Source: an uncultured Rubrobacteraceae bacterium (lineage in GTDB: Bacteria; Actinomycetota; Rubrobacteria; Rubrobacterales; Rubrobacteraceae). From it: DNA of 12,595 bases. The translations under genes and the position numbers were made by a program. The first letter of the stretch is position 1; the number at the start of each line of letters is the position of its first letter. The notes under the pieces were generated by a model. That model saw only the letters and a program-made list of their open reading frames with translations, had not been told where the DNA came from and searched no databases. Shown here one piece after another: positions 12,537 through 12,595 of this stretch. The DNA is taken from positions 1 to 12,595 of the forward strand of contig CADCUW010000453.1 in assembly GCA_902805985.1 (NCBI GenBank), in the 5' to 3' direction.

Positions 12537-12595
12537 GAAGCGGACGCGACCCCCGGCCGTGCGGTCGGCACGGCCAGCGGCTTCAGGTCGCACGC
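12533..12595 (-). CDS. possible C-terminal end of an upstream gene, unidentified
   Basis: On the minus strand the frame ACDLKPLAVPTARPGVASAS runs in from the right edge and stops at TGA (12533-12535), which overlaps the sigma factor's ATG by four bases (ATGA). This is the standard arrangement of two translationally coupled genes, and the sigma factor has no other good ribosome binding site. In ECF41 loci a gene for an oxidoreductase or carboxymuconolactone-decarboxylase-like protein is often adjacent, but 20 residues are too few to identify it. Confidence 0.35.
   Translation of the reverse strand, partial: ACDLKPLAVPTARPGVASAS

Overview
The window is GC-rich bacterial DNA, most likely actinobacterial. 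Open frames occur on both strands almost everywhere, as expected at this GC, so I chose genes by protein family, ribosome binding site and layout rather than by length. The gene set (ECF41 sigma factor with SnoaL-type tail, DUF5946 protein, actinomycete-type aminoglycoside 3-N-acetyltransferase, IS5-type transposase piece) would suit a Rubrobacter-like genome, but the genus is an inference.

Left part (1-946) is the edge of a mobile element. It holds the N-terminal half of a large serine recombinase running off the left end, a tightly coupled small XRE regulator, and an AT-rich divergent promoter/operator. On the other side of that operator a strong promoter leads into a hairpin/mini-ORF and a good Shine-Dalgarno sequence, but no gene follows. 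Positions 947-2970 carry a divergent pair, a MerR-type regulator and a DUF2268 putative zinc protease, with a textbook 19-bp-spacer MerR promoter between them. Positions 3005-4174 are a scrapyard: the front of an IS5-family transposase, the C-terminal end of another large serine recombinase in opposite orientation, and a hypothetical gene cut off at its 3' end.

Middle part (4236-7103), all on the minus strand: a small ABM-type monooxygenase, a membrane-tailed short-chain dehydrogenase and a 12-helix-type MFS transporter.

Right part (7378-12595): a dihydrofolate-reductase-like/RibD-C protein (-), an aminoglycoside acetyltransferase AAC(3) (+), a GNAT acetyltransferase (-), a DUF5946 protein (+), an alpha/beta hydrolase (-) and an ECF41 sigma factor (-) with an upstream overlapping frame. 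The genes look like single-gene units of detoxification or resistance type rather than one operon.

The most interesting structure is not a gene. Five intergenic spacers (about 7251-7300, 8050-8116, 9143-9208, 9795-9836, 11601-11640) carry related copies of one short sequence, always in the same orientation, with a CTTCC block and a GTGAATA-like block exactly 10 bases apart. They bracket the genes of the right part one by one or two by two. A perfect 10-bp hairpin sits in the aac(3) leader directly after one of these copies.
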